A stretch of 64,000 nt of DNA from Tunturiibacter empetritectus (lineage in GTDB: Bacteria > Acidobacteriota > Terriglobia > Terriglobales > Acidobacteriaceae): positions 372,001-436,000 of the forward strand of contig NZ_JACCCU010000002.1 in NCBI RefSeq assembly GCF_013410875.1. The letters run 5' to 3'. Each line of letters starts with the position of its first letter. Position 1 is the first letter of the stretch. Positions 25,916-34,408 of this stretch are shown here, piece by piece. Made by a program: the position numbers and the translations under genes. The notes under the pieces are model-generated. The model made no database searches. It had not been told where the DNA came from and saw only the letters and a program-made list of their open reading frames with translations.

Positions 25916-27466
25916 TTGACGAATCGAAGTCTCTTTACCCAGTCTCTCCGTGCCCAGATCTTCTGCGGCCTGCTGATCGCCGCCTTCACGCTGGGACTCA
26001 CAGCCTGCGGCCCGTACTACTACAAATTCCCCCAGTATCCCTTCGCCAACCGCCCGATTCCACCCAGTAAGCTTGCCCAACGCGTGATGATTGGCGTGAC
26101 GGCCAACGGCGGCACCAGCGGCAGCTTACAGATCGTCGATGCGAAGCGCGATCTGCGCAACAACGTAGAGAACACGAAGCCCTCGTTCTCCATCAGCGGA
26201 TACTCGTCCGGCTATCCCAATCTCATTCTCAACTTCCCCTCTGAGATCGCCGGTTACGTCTACTCGAATACGCTGGGCGACGTTCAGATCATCAACTACG
26301 GCACCGAGTCCGCCAGCAGTAATGCGGGCAGCTTCCCCGGCTCCACGAGCATCGCTGTTCCTCCGACCTTCGGCCACGTGTATGCCGCCCAGGAGAACGC
26401 TGGCTTGCTTGGGATCATCGACAAGATCACCGGAGGGACTTACGAGCTCAACCTGCCGAATGTCTACCGGGTGGTCGTCAACCAGGGCGACACGGTCATC
26501 CTGGCGATGGTCCGCAACTCCAACTCGGTGTACCGCGTCATCAAGCTGAACGCCAATCAGTACCTCACCTCGACCGCTGCCATTGCCGCAATCGGTGCGG
26601 TGGACTGCCAGCCCTTCAACCTTCCCATCTACTGCGTTATCCCGGTAAATGTCGGAGGCAACACGACCGCCTTCGACCGGCCTGCCGGAGCCTACTTCTC
26701 CCTTGACGGCAACACGGTCTACGTTCTCAACTGCGGCGCTGAGTGCGGTGGAACCACTTCCAGCATCACCTACCTCCTGCCGGGCGCGCTTCAGGTCAAC
26801 AGCTACACCAACAGCACTGTGCCGGCACAGCAGAACCCCAACGCCTTCTCCTCCAATCTCCCGGTCCCAGGCGGGGTCACGACGGCAGTCTCTGATGGGA
26901 ATAATCTTTACGTCGCCGGTCAGCAGCGGCAGCCGGACGGGCTCTTTGCCGGCAATCTGTCCATCATCAGCCTCGCGACCAACGCCGTCACCAGCACGGT
27001 CTCCATCTCCGACGGCTCTCACAACAAGATCCTCTTCGCTGACGACAACACTCTGTGGATCGGCTCCCAGCTCTGTGCCACTGGAGAGCGCGCAGCCCGT
27101 GCAGCCCAGCAGATCGCAGCCGGCCAGGCCACCGACCAGAGCGCGAACTACAACTGTCTCACGCGCGTGGTTCTGCCGTCGGGTTCCACCGCGGCCAGCG
27201 CCTCCATCGTTCCTGCAGTCACGCAGAGTGCAACGTCGCCCGTCGTCGTCCCTTACCCGAACACGAACCAGAACCAGTATTACTATGGCGACTTGACTGG
27301 CCTCTGCTGGGTTCAGGGCTTCCACAAGGTTTACACCGCCTACGGGGGGCAGGTGCATGCCTTCAATACAACAGACGGCTCCGAGATCAACAACGCCAAC
27401 ATTACCGTTCAGGGCACCGCGCTCGATGTTGCCTACCTGGACGCCGTGACCGACGCAGCCAACTAA
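25916..27466 (+). CDS. Secreted lipoprotein with beta-propeller-like repeats
   Basis: 516 residues from a TTG start ten bases after GGAG. A hydrophobic segment ends in the lipobox LTAC (Cys about residue 31), so it is an outer-membrane or periplasmic lipoprotein. The mature part is rich in Asn/Thr/Tyr, with repeated strands such as GHVYAAQENAGLLGIID, LDGNTVYVLN and GNLSIISLATNAV, which look like YVTN-type propeller blades. I cannot assign a function. It is divergent from the methionine gene, and bshB1 follows on the same strand. Confidence 0.75.
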   Translation: MTNRSLFTQSLRAQIFCGLLIAAFTLGLTACGPYYYKFPQYPFANRPIPPSKLAQRVMIGVTANGGTSGSLQIVDAKRDLRNNVENTKPSFSISGYSSGYPNLILNFPSEIAGYVYSNTLGDVQIINYGTESASSNAGSFPGSTSIAVPPTFGHVYAAQENAGLLGIIDKITGGTYELNLPNVYRVVVNQGDTVILAMVRNSNSVYRVIKLNANQYLTSTAAIAAIGAVDCQPFNLPIYCVIPVNVGGNTTAFDRPAGAYFSLDGNTVYVLNCGAECGGTTSSITYLLPGALQVNSYTNSTVPAQQNPNAFSSNLPVPGGVTTAVSDGNNLYVAGQQRQPDGLFAGNLSIISLATNAVTSTVSISDGSHNKILFADDNTLWIGSQLCATGERAARAAQQIAAGQATDQSANYNCLTRVVLPSGSTAASASIVPAVTQSATSPVVVPYPNTNQNQYYYGDLTGLCWVQGFHKVYTAYGGQVHAFNTTDGSEINNANITVQGTALDVAYLDAVTDAAN

Positions 27467-27544
27467 TGCAGGCTCAGACACAGGGTTCAGGTCAAAGGAA
27501 GACTCTGTCCTGCGCCTGAGCTCTGAGTTTTGTTTCTGAGCCCT

Positions 27545-28276
27545 ATGTCCTCGCCCGCACAACTCGACATCCTGGCCATTGCAGCCCATCGCGACGACGT
27601 CGAACAGACCTGCGGCGGCACTCTGATGGCCATGCACGCCCGCGGCTGGACGACGGGGATCCTCGATCTCACCCAGGGCGAGTCCGGCACCCGCGGCACC
27701 GCCGCCGATCGCGAGTCTGAGGCCAACGCTGCCGCGCGCATCCTCAACGTCGCTCATCGTGAGGCGCTCGACCTTCCCGATGGCAACGTCGAGAACACCC
27801 TGGTCAATCGTCTCAAGCTGGCAGCCGTCCTGCGCCGCCTGCGCCCCCGCGTTGTAATCCTTCCCTACTGGCAGGGCCGCCATCCCGACCACTACACCAC
27901 AGCCACGCTAGGCTACGAGGCCTGCTTCGTCAGCGGCCTCGCTAAGGTCGTAACGCCCGGCGAACTCCACCCGCCACATCGGCCGTACAAGATCCTCTAT
28001 GCAAGCCTCTATGCCGACGTGCGTCCCACATTCGTCGTCGACATCACACCGTTTGCCGAGCAGCGCCTACAGTCTCTGCTGGCCTACCACTCGCAGTACG
28101 GCGCGCAGCCTGAAGGCAGTGGCCTCTTCGTCCCCGAAGAGGAGATCCGCGAGCGAACTTTCGCCACAGCGCGCCACTACGGTTTGCTGGCCGGAGTCCG
28201 CTACGCCGAGCCCTTTATTCAGAAGGAAGTATGTCTTGTTGATGACATCATGATTCTTCCAGTCCAATCAATCTAA
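27545..28276 (+). CDS. bshB1: Bacillithiol-type deacetylase, PIG-L/LmbE family (BshB1-like)
   Basis: 243 residues. The zinc-binding signature AHRDDVEQTCGG is at about 12-23 (Arg replaces the usual Pro of AHPDD), and the second site is GRHPDHYTT. YWQGRHPDH, LYADVRPTFVVDITPF and AYHSQY are features of BshB1 enzymes, which remove the acetyl group from GlcNAc-malate in bacillithiol synthesis. The start is ATG 27545; a TTG lies upstream. BshA and BshC are not present here, so pathway membership is inference from similarity. Confidence 0.88.
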   Translation: MSSPAQLDILAIAAHRDDVEQTCGGTLMAMHARGWTTGILDLTQGESGTRGTAADRESEANAAARILNVAHREALDLPDGNVENTLVNRLKLAAVLRRLRPRVVILPYWQGRHPDHYTTATLGYEACFVSGLAKVVTPGELHPPHRPYKILYASLYADVRPTFVVDITPFAEQRLQSLLAYHSQYGAQPEGSGLFVPEEEIRERTFATARHYGLLAGVRYAEPFIQKEVCLVDDIMILPVQSI

Positions 28277-28371
28277 CCGCGAATGTTATTATCTCCGCAA
28301 TCCGTTTCAGGGCACATTTCGTCATCACAACGAAGGTGCAGCTAGGAACGGGCACTCAGGAGAGGTCCATC

Positions 28372-29313
28372 GTGGAAAAAAAGCTTAATGATTTAGTAGA
28401 TAAGGCTCTATCCCGCCGGAAGTTTTTGGCGGGAGCAGGGACGGCCGCTGCCGGCGCAATGATGATCGGTTGCAACAACAGCACACCAGCACCAACCACT
28501 ACACCAACCCCGACACCAACCCCGCTCGACATCCCCGACAATGACATTCTGAACTTCGCCCTCAACCTGGAGTATCTTGAGGCCGAGTTCTACCTCTATG
28601 CCGCGACTGGCTCCGGTCTCTCCACCGCCGATGCACTCAGTGGGGCGGGCACCACGATCGTTCCCCCCGGCATCAAGGCAGTGCCATGGACTAGTCCGAT
28701 CTTCGCCCAGTACGCGGCCGAGATCGCCCAGGATGAGCTAAATCACGTTCGCTTCCTCCAGGCAGCCATCACCGGAAACAAGGGGACCCCAGTTTCCCGC
28801 CCTGCCCTCGACCTCACCTTCTTCGGTCCGCTGGCTGTCGCAGCCAAGATCACCGCGACTCCCACCTTCAATCCCTTCGACGGCAATAACGACTTCCTTA
28901 TCGGAGCCTTTGTCTTTGAAGACGTCGGCGTTACGGCCTACAGTGGCGCTGCTCCTCTGCTGGCCAACAACAATATCCTGAACGCTGCTGCCGGCATCCA
29001 GGCAGTCGAAGCCTACCACGCCGCCGAGATTCGCACTCTGATCACTGCCGTAGATGGCGCAGCCGGAAATCAGACCTACACCACCATTGCCAACCAGGTA
29101 TCCGCTCTCCGCGCCACACTCGGCGGAGGTAATGAGACTGCCCTCAGCGTCAGCAGCATCGTCGCTGCCGATCCCACCAACGCCATCGCCTTCCACCGCA
29201 CAACCGATCAGGTTCTGCACATTGTGTACGGCGCGGCGGGCGGAGCAGGCCTCTCCAAGGGCGGCTTCTTCCCCAATGGACTCAACGGCTCGATCTCAGT
29301 AACAGCTTCCTAA
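28372..29313 (+). CDS. Tat-exported ferritin-like lipoprotein
   Basis: 313 residues from GTG 28372, which follows AGGAG. The N-terminus has a twin-arginine signal (SRRKFLAGAGTAAAGAMMIG) ending in a Cys, then a Thr/Pro linker, so it is probably a Tat lipoprotein. The ferritin-like (Ferritin_2) domain has carboxylates and His in LEYLEAEFY, AQDELNHVRFLQ, FEDVGVTAYSG and VEAYHAAEIR, a possible diiron site. It ends with GGFFPNGLNGSI. The next gene is a paralogue 13 bases downstream, so they are co-expressed. The role is unknown; iron storage or oxidative defence is speculative. Confidence 0.88.
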   Translation: MEKKLNDLVDKALSRRKFLAGAGTAAAGAMMIGCNNSTPAPTTTPTPTPTPLDIPDNDILNFALNLEYLEAEFYLYAATGSGLSTADALSGAGTTIVPPGIKAVPWTSPIFAQYAAEIAQDELNHVRFLQAAITGNKGTPVSRPALDLTFFGPLAVAAKITATPTFNPFDGNNDFLIGAFVFEDVGVTAYSGAAPLLANNNILNAAAGIQAVEAYHAAEIRTLITAVDGAAGNQTYTTIANQVSALRATLGGGNETALSVSSIVAADPTNAIAFHRTTDQVLHIVYGAAGGAGLSKGGFFPNGLNGSISVTAS

Positions 29314-29326
29314 GGACGGAGACATC

Positions 29327-30346
29327 ATGGCAACTTTAGAGACACAGCAGCTCGATGAAATTATCGTCAGCACCCGGCGAAAGATGCTCACCAAGGGAGG
29401 CGCCGCGCTGGCCGCTCTTGCCTTCGGAGCAGCCGCAACCCCTAAAAAAGCAGAGGCCCAGTCGGCTGCCATCGGCGACTCGGACATCCTCAACTTCGCT
29501 CTCAACCTGGAGTATCTCGAGGCGCAGTTCTACAACCTCGCGGTCTACGGAGTAACCATCGACAAACTGTCGACGCCGATTCCCATCAGCGTCAACGGCA
29601 CCACCGGCGGCACGGTCGCGCTAAGCCCGACCTTCGCCAAGGTTCCATTCTCACTATCCTACGTACAGGCCTATGCCACGGAGACCGCAACGGAAGAAGG
29701 TAAGCACGTCCTCTTCCTCCAGAGCGCGCTCAGCACCAAGGCCGTCTCGATGCCCAACATCGATCTGTTCACTTCTTTCAACACCCTTGCCGCGGCAGCG
29801 ATGATCGGTCCAAGCTTCGACCCCTTCGCAAGCGACGCCAACTTCCTGATCGGCGCTTATATCTTCGAGGATGTGGGAGTCTCCGCCTATCATGGAGCGG
29901 CTCCTCTGATTAGCGACAAGGTCAACATCCTCCCGGCAGCGGTTGGTATTCACGCGGTCGAGGCCTATCACGCCGGTCTCATCCGCACTACCATCAACGG
30001 TCTCGATGGCGGCGGTGGAACCGGTCCGCTCAGCACGCTGACGCAGATGATCTCGGCAGCTCGTTCTTCGCTGGCGAATCCGGATCCCACCAAACCGATC
30101 ACCACTCCGTTTGTCACCTTCACAGGCTCAGCGGCAGACGACATCGGAGTCTCCACAACCCAGGTCGCGCTCAACACCTCCACGGCGAACATCACTGCCT
30201 CAACCATCGTTGATTGCGATCAGAACTCCCTGGGCTGGGCTCGCTCCACCTCCCAGATCCTCGCAATCGTCACCGGCACCAAACCGACCGACACGGTCCA
30301 TCAGGGAGTCTTCTTCCCCAATGGCCTTAACGGTCTCATCGCATAG
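29327..30346 (+). CDS. Tat-exported ferritin-like protein, paralogue
   Basis: 339 residues. The twin-arginine signal TRRKMLTKGGAALAALAFG is followed by AEAQ without a lipobox Cys, so it is a soluble periplasmic partner of the preceding lipoprotein. The ferritin-like residues are in LEYLEAQFY, TEEGKHVLFLQ, FEDVGVSAYHG and VEAYHAGLIR. The C-terminus GVFFPNGLNGLIA repeats the ending of its neighbour. An intrinsic terminator follows 20 bases later, closing the two-gene unit. Confidence 0.88.
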   Translation: MATLETQQLDEIIVSTRRKMLTKGGAALAALAFGAAATPKKAEAQSAAIGDSDILNFALNLEYLEAQFYNLAVYGVTIDKLSTPIPISVNGTTGGTVALSPTFAKVPFSLSYVQAYATETATEEGKHVLFLQSALSTKAVSMPNIDLFTSFNTLAAAAMIGPSFDPFASDANFLIGAYIFEDVGVSAYHGAAPLISDKVNILPAAVGIHAVEAYHAGLIRTTINGLDGGGGTGPLSTLTQMISAARSSLANPDPTKPITTPFVTFTGSAADDIGVSTTQVALNTSTANITASTIVDCDQNSLGWARSTSQILAIVTGTKPTDTVHQGVFFPNGLNGLIA

Positions 30347-30365
30347 CTCGTACTCTGAAACCAAC

Positions 30366-30401
30366 AAAAGAGCCGCGGCCCTCCAAGCTGCGGCTCTTTT
30401 T
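30366..30401 (+). terminator. Rho-independent terminator after ferritin-like pair
   Basis: An 11-bp perfect stem (AAAAGAGCCGC with GCGGCTCTTTT) around a 13-base loop runs into a T tract, 20 bases after the stop codon. Confidence 0.9.
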
Positions 30402-30432
30402 GTCCTGTTCAAAGACCTTCTTCAAGATCAGT

Positions 30433-31053
30433 TCAAACAATCACTCGCACTCGCAGCCGTTCTCTCACAAACTCCACCACCTCATCCGTCACATAGACCG
30501 GCGGCAGTATCGGCAGCACCGGCGTTCCCTCTACCAGCTTCAGCGAAACACCCTTCCACTCGGGCCTTCCGAGTACGCCTTCCGGCACCAGCACCGCATC
30601 GGCGCGATCCAGAAAGTACTTCGCAGAATCTTTGAAGTCCGCCGTCTCCGGATCGAGCACGCTTAGATAAAGATCGGGCCGCAGAAACCGCAGGATGCTG
30701 TTCGACTCGATCACCACATTCTCCGCGCGCTCCATCTCCTTACGAATGCGCGGCATCGCCTCGGACAGATCGCCTGCCCGAGTCCTCACCCAGAATGACC
30801 GCACCGCACCCGCCGCCAGATAGCGTCCCGAATCTGTCGTGGCATCTCCCCCCGGGCGCTCCTCACTGACTGCAACTGTGTGTTCGGCGGTCTCGCAGTC
30901 ACAGGGCTCACCATTGGCTGAACACATTCCATGCCCGAACTGCGTGATCTTGAAGGCAGTCCAATGCATCTCGGGCATCGCTTCGATCAGCCCTGCTACC
31001 ACGCTGGTCTTTCCAATGTTTCTTGTATGTCCGCCAACCACTACAGTCGCCAT
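30433..31053 (-). CDS. P-loop NTPase of MobB-like type with a Cys cluster
   Basis: 206 residues. Walker A GGHTRNIGKTS is at 7-17, like MobB and related GTP/ATP-binding proteins. A cluster Cys44, Cys51, Cys53 flanked by His41 and His58 (FGHGMCSANGEPCDCETAEH) could bind a metal or cluster. VVIESNSILRFLRPDLYLSV is the presumed Walker B-region strand. No other molybdenum cofactor genes are nearby. Function is unknown; assignment to molybdopterin chemistry is not supported beyond the fold. Confidence 0.7.
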   Translation of the reverse strand: MATVVVGGHTRNIGKTSVVAGLIEAMPEMHWTAFKITQFGHGMCSANGEPCDCETAEHTVAVSEERPGGDATTDSGRYLAAGAVRSFWVRTRAGDLSEAMPRIRKEMERAENVVIESNSILRFLRPDLYLSVLDPETADFKDSAKYFLDRADAVLVPEGVLGRPEWKGVSLKLVEGTPVLPILPPVYVTDEVVEFVRERLRVRVIV

Positions 31054-31079
31054 TATTCACCGCGCTTCTGCTGATTTTA

Positions 31080-31258
31080 GTCCTGCCGGACGGGCGCCCT
31101 GCGCGGGCAGCGGGCGTTCGCACGCCTTTTTAGAGCTTTGCGTGGTCCTCCCGTTGGTCGGAATCAATCTTCCTTCGCGACCAACGGGAGCGCCAACCGA
31201 AGGGGTATATACGCCACGAAGTGGCCGCGCTCCGCGCAGGAGGCCCGTCCGGCAGGAC
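31080..31258. repeat. REPIN-like composite palindromic element
   Basis: The ends are inverted copies (GTCCTGCCGGACGGGC and its complement). The centre holds CTCCCGTTGGTCG facing CGACCAACGGGAG. Other internal segments match the element at 54027-54259 in reverse orientation. It lies between the P-loop gene and lpxD and contains no gene. Confidence 0.9.
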
Positions 31259-31262
31259 AGCT

Positions 31263-32201
31263 TCAACGCCGCTTCAACCGCGCAAGATCCCGCAGATACT
31301 CCTTCAAAGGTCGCGCCGGGCGCCCCCAGAACACCTCGCCCGGCCCACGCATCTTCTTCCCACTCAGCACCCCCGCTCCGCCGCCAAGAATCACGCCGGC
31401 CCCTACCGTGGCATGCTCCCCAATCCCCACCTGCCCACCCAGAATCGCGCCATCCTCCACTACACTCGAGCCCGAGATCCCCGTCTGCGCCGCGATAATG
31501 ACGTTCTTCCCAATCACGCAGTTATGTCCGATATGCACGAGGTTGTCGATCTTCGTCCCGCGCCCGATCCTCGTCTCCCCAAGCGCACCACGATCGATCG
31601 TCGTATTCGCGCCAATCTCGACATCGTCCTCCACCACCAGCCGCCCCTGCTGCGGAAAGATCAGATACTCTCCCGTCTCCGCGCTCCGCACATAACCAAA
31701 GCCGGTAGATCCAAGCACAGCACCCGCCTGTACCACCACGCGATCCCCCAACACGGTCCCCGCATAGATCGTCACGCGCGCACCAATCTCGCATTCACTT
31801 CCAATCACCGCACCATCGCCCAGCACAGCACCCGGCCCAACCGCCGTTCCTACGCCAATCGCCACGCCCTGCCCCACCACAGCCGAAGCATGCACACCTG
31901 TCTGAACTCCGTTGACGCTCAACCTTCGCGCCACCTGCGCAAACGCATATTTCGCATCCGCCACCCACAACACCCTGGGATCCGGCGACCGATAGGGCGG
32001 CAGCTCCGCCGACTCCAACTTCCTGCTCGCCAGGATCACACCAGCCTTCGATTGCAGCGCCCGGCCCAACGCATCGGCTTCAACCGCAAACACAACCGAG
32101 CTCTCGTCAGCATCCTCGATGCTCGAGACCGCCGTAATCTCAACCTCCAGCAGCGGCGCGCTCACACCAACCCAGTCTGCGATCTTGCTCATCGTTGTCA
32201 T
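31263..32201 (-). CDS. lpxD: UDP-3-O-acylglucosamine N-acyltransferase
   Basis: 312 residues. A short N-terminal uridine-binding domain is followed from about residue 100 by hexapeptide repeats forming a left-handed beta-helix. GSTGFGYV and the catalytic [12 protein letters not shown] (His in HIGHN) are LpxD hallmarks, and the C-terminal helix ([16 protein letters not shown]) is typical. It adds the N-linked acyl chain of lipid A. It follows the LpxL-type gene by 16 bases, so the two form an operon. Confidence 0.95.
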   Translation of the reverse strand: MTTMSKIADWVGVSAPLLEVEITAVSSIEDADESSVVFAVEADALGRALQSKAGVILASRKLESAELPPYRSPDPRVLWVADAKYAFAQVARRLSVNGVQTGVHASAVVGQGVAIGVGTAVGPGAVLGDGAVIGSECEIGARVTIYAGTVLGDRVVVQAGAVLGSTGFGYVRSAETGEYLIFPQQGRLVVEDDVEIGANTTIDRGALGETRIGRGTKIDNLVHIGHNCVIGKNVIIAAQTGISGSSVVEDGAILGGQVGIGEHATVGAGVILGGGAGVLSGKKMRGPGEVFWGRPARPLKEYLRDLARLKRR

Positions 32202-32217
32202 CAGTAGATCCTCGCCA

Positions 32218-33162
32218 TCAGTAGATCCCCTCTTCTCCCGGAGGCCGCGTCTTCCACCGCCGATGCATCCACAGCCATTGATCAGGATACTGCCGAATCA
32301 TCGCCTCAATCGCTGCCGTGAAGGCCGCTGTATTTGTAACCGCATCAGTTTCAGAATCGCCTATATGCGCCACTTCAAGTTCTTTGCCAAAGCGCAGCAC
32401 GTACTTCTGCTCGCTCTCCTCCCACAGCAGAAACCCCGGCACCACTGCGGCTCCCGTCTTCCCGGCGATGCGCGCCATCCCCGAGGCCGTACACGCCTGC
32501 ACGCCAAAGAACGGCACAAACACACCCTGCGGCGGAGTCATATTCGTATCCATCAAAATCCCCACCGTCTCTCCCGCACGCATCGACGCAATCAACCCTC
32601 GCGCAAAGTCGTCTTTGTGAATGACGCGATTTCCATGCAGGCACCGAACTCGATTTACAAACTCATCGACAAGCGGGTTATCCAGCCGCCGAATCACCAT
32701 CCCCATCGGCATGCCCATCAGCGAGTGATAAAAACTCGACAGCTCCCACGCCCCCAAGTGGCCCGTCAAAACCAGCACGCCCTTCCCGCGCTCACGAGCC
32801 GTCAGGTAGTTCTCCAATCCCTCGTAGCGAATAAACCAGCTGGCACTCTCCTGCGTGTATCCCGGCATCAGGCAGAACTCCGCCAGCAGCCAACCAAGAC
32901 GCCGATACAACAAGCGTAGAGTCCTCTCCTGTTCAGGCTCCGGCATCTCGGGAAACGCAAGCTTCAGGTTCCGTACACCCACTCCGCGCAGTCGCCCCAA
33001 CACGTGATAGGCAATGGCCGCAATCCCCGCGCCAACGGCCCTGGCCGGTCCTCGCGGAAGCAACCGCATTCCGTGAACCGCCAGCCACACCACGGCAAAC
33101 TCCACCCGTTCACGGAAGCTCACCTGCGCGTCAATTCCCTCTTTTTGTGGAACTTTGCTCAA
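32218..33162 (-). CDS. Lipid A biosynthesis lauroyl-type acyltransferase (LpxL/HtrB family)
   Basis: 314 residues starting with TTG 33162. One N-terminal hydrophobic segment anchors it to the inner membrane. The acyltransferase HxxxxE motif is GHLGAWE, with [21 protein letters not shown] and a final [12 protein letters not shown], all family features. It transfers a secondary acyl chain to the lipid A precursor; whether chain length is lauroyl is unknown. The next gene is lpxD. Confidence 0.9.
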   Translation of the reverse strand: MSKVPQKEGIDAQVSFRERVEFAVVWLAVHGMRLLPRGPARAVGAGIAAIAYHVLGRLRGVGVRNLKLAFPEMPEPEQERTLRLLYRRLGWLLAEFCLMPGYTQESASWFIRYEGLENYLTARERGKGVLVLTGHLGAWELSSFYHSLMGMPMGMVIRRLDNPLVDEFVNRVRCLHGNRVIHKDDFARGLIASMRAGETVGILMDTNMTPPQGVFVPFFGVQACTASGMARIAGKTGAAVVPGFLLWEESEQKYVLRFGKELEVAHIGDSETDAVTNTAAFTAAIEAMIRQYPDQWLWMHRRWKTRPPGEEGIY

Positions 33163-33197
33163 GCCTCTAGTCTACCGATTCCAACCCACGCCGCTCG

Positions 33198-33230
33198 AAA
33201 AACAGAAAGGGCGGCTGAATAAGCCGCCCC
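33198..33230 (-). terminator. Rho-independent terminator for the SYLF gene
   Basis: An 8-bp stem (GGGCGGCT / AGCCGCCC, 33209-33229) with a 5-base loop; on the minus strand it is followed by TTTCTGTTTTT. It lies 35 bases beyond the SYLF stop. Confidence 0.85.
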
Positions 33231-33264
33231 TCTGCAATCGAACAACAATCAAACAACAGATGCA

Positions 33265-33966
33265 TTACTGGTTCTTGGCAACCACGAAGTACTTGGCCAC
33301 TGTGCGCACAAACGGACGAGCCTCAACCGGCGTGACCTGCTTGCCGCCGAGGATCTGATCGAATCCAATGTCCGTTCCGTACAGCGCACGAGTGTCGTCC
33401 TGATTCTGCGACAGCACCGTGCCATCCAGGTTGATTCCCGCAAAGAGCCCTTTGGCACGCGAGTAGCTCAGGAACTGCGCATTCAGCTTCCAGTCCGTTC
33501 CAGCCTGAGCGTTGCGGCCAACCGGGCCGGCAGCAGCAGCGGCATCCGCACCAAGTTTGAACTTATTCTTCAGCATATCCTGCAGACCCTCTTGGTTCAT
33601 CGCGACCAATACCAAGTCAGTTGCTTGTCCACCGATCTGGAACCCAAAGCTTCCGCCAGCCAACTGAACGCAAACCGGCGCACTCCACTTTCCGCTGGGT
33701 GTACGACAGGTCGCAACACCCTGACCATACTGCGCGCCCACAACGAAGGCACCCTTTTTGTAGCTCGGGATCACTACCACGCACTGCGCACCCGCAAGAA
33801 TGCCGCCGGGTATAGCCTTATCCGGTGTCGCCATAATCTCGCGAATCACCTGGCTAGCGGCATTGAGACGCTCCGCAACCTTCGCCTTATCACCCTCCGC
33901 CTGGGCAGACAGAGAACCGGCGATCATCGCCAAACCACACAAAGCCACTGAAATCTTTTTTAGCAT
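33265..33966 (-). CDS. Exported SYLF (Ysc84) domain lipid-binding protein
   Basis: 233 residues from ATG 33966, which follows GAAGGA. A signal peptide (about 1-21, ending SAQA) precedes one SYLF domain: IPGGILAGAQCVVVIPSYKK, GGSFGFQIGGQATDLVLV, YSRAKGLFAGINLDGTVL and YGTDIGFDQIL. SYLF domains bind phospholipids in eukaryotes. Bacterial secreted forms are common in Acidobacteria, role unknown. It is a single-gene unit with its own terminator. Confidence 0.92.
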   Translation of the reverse strand: MLKKISVALCGLAMIAGSLSAQAEGDKAKVAERLNAASQVIREIMATPDKAIPGGILAGAQCVVVIPSYKKGAFVVGAQYGQGVATCRTPSGKWSAPVCVQLAGGSFGFQIGGQATDLVLVAMNQEGLQDMLKNKFKLGADAAAAAGPVGRNAQAGTDWKLNAQFLSYSRAKGLFAGINLDGTVLSQNQDDTRALYGTDIGFDQILGGKQVTPVEARPFVRTVAKYFVVAKNQ

Positions 33967-34130
33967 CGTTTTCCTTCTCACTCTCGTTCTGAATTTTTCT
34001 GATCTTCAACGGGGCTCAACAAACTGCTTATTTCCAACAATATATAAGATGGATAAAGACCGGTCCAAGTTGTCCCGTCAAAAAGTCAGCATGACGGCAC
34101 CAGCATACGCCGAGAGAGCTACACACACGC

Positions 34131-34191
34131 AAAAAAAATGGGGGTTGTAGAGATAATGTCGGTAGAACTCCGACGCTATCTCTACAACCCC
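34131..34191 (-). terminator. Long hairpin with T tract, minus-strand terminator-like
   Basis: The outer arms GGGGTTGTAGAGATA (34141-34155) and its exact complement (34177-34191) give 15 bp. An inner GTCGG/CCGAC adds 5 bp with one mismatch and one wobble between. On the minus strand the hairpin is followed by a run of eight T. It would end a transcript coming from the LuxR gene or a small RNA starting in between. The stem is longer than most terminators. Confidence 0.7.
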
Positions 34192-34408
34192 TCTCCCAGG
34201 TCTGTGTTGCTTAGTAGTACTTTGCCCCACATTACCTTCGCTCACAACGGTACGAAGGTGGGTATACCTTTGAGCGAATTTTGTTAACTTAGTAGTTAAC
34301 AAAATCTGGGTGCAAAAAGCTCCAGCAACTAAAGACAGAAGTAGACTTCCGGTCAGAGTGTGGAAAACTTGCGTCGTAATCGTCAATATTCTGCAACAAA
34401 AGCCAGGG
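34192..34408. other. Structured non-coding stretch, candidate small RNA region
   Basis: Between the hairpin terminator and the luxR stop there is no convincing gene. It contains an inverted repeat ACCTTCG / CGAAGGT (34234-34259), the AT-rich palindrome at 34279-34304 and a twice-occurring CTTAGTAGT. The composition is lower in GC than the surrounding genes. A small RNA ending at the terminator is possible, but no promoter was convincingly seen. Confidence 0.4.
34279..34304. promoter_or_regulatory. Perfect AT-rich palindrome
   Basis: TTTTGTTAACT and its exact complement are separated by TAGT (11-bp arms). This could be a dimeric repressor operator or a bidirectional terminator. It lies about 105 bases downstream of the luxR stop codon. 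Confidence 0.6.

Noticed and set aside
26126..27892. 588-codon minus-strand frame
   Set aside because: It lies antisense to the lipoprotein and bshB1 genes, which have signal/lipobox and catalytic motifs; the antisense product has no recognisable feature.
34078..34386. 102-codon minus-strand frame
   Set aside because: Reads through the long hairpin and palindrome; composition and lack of a ribosome-binding site argue against it.
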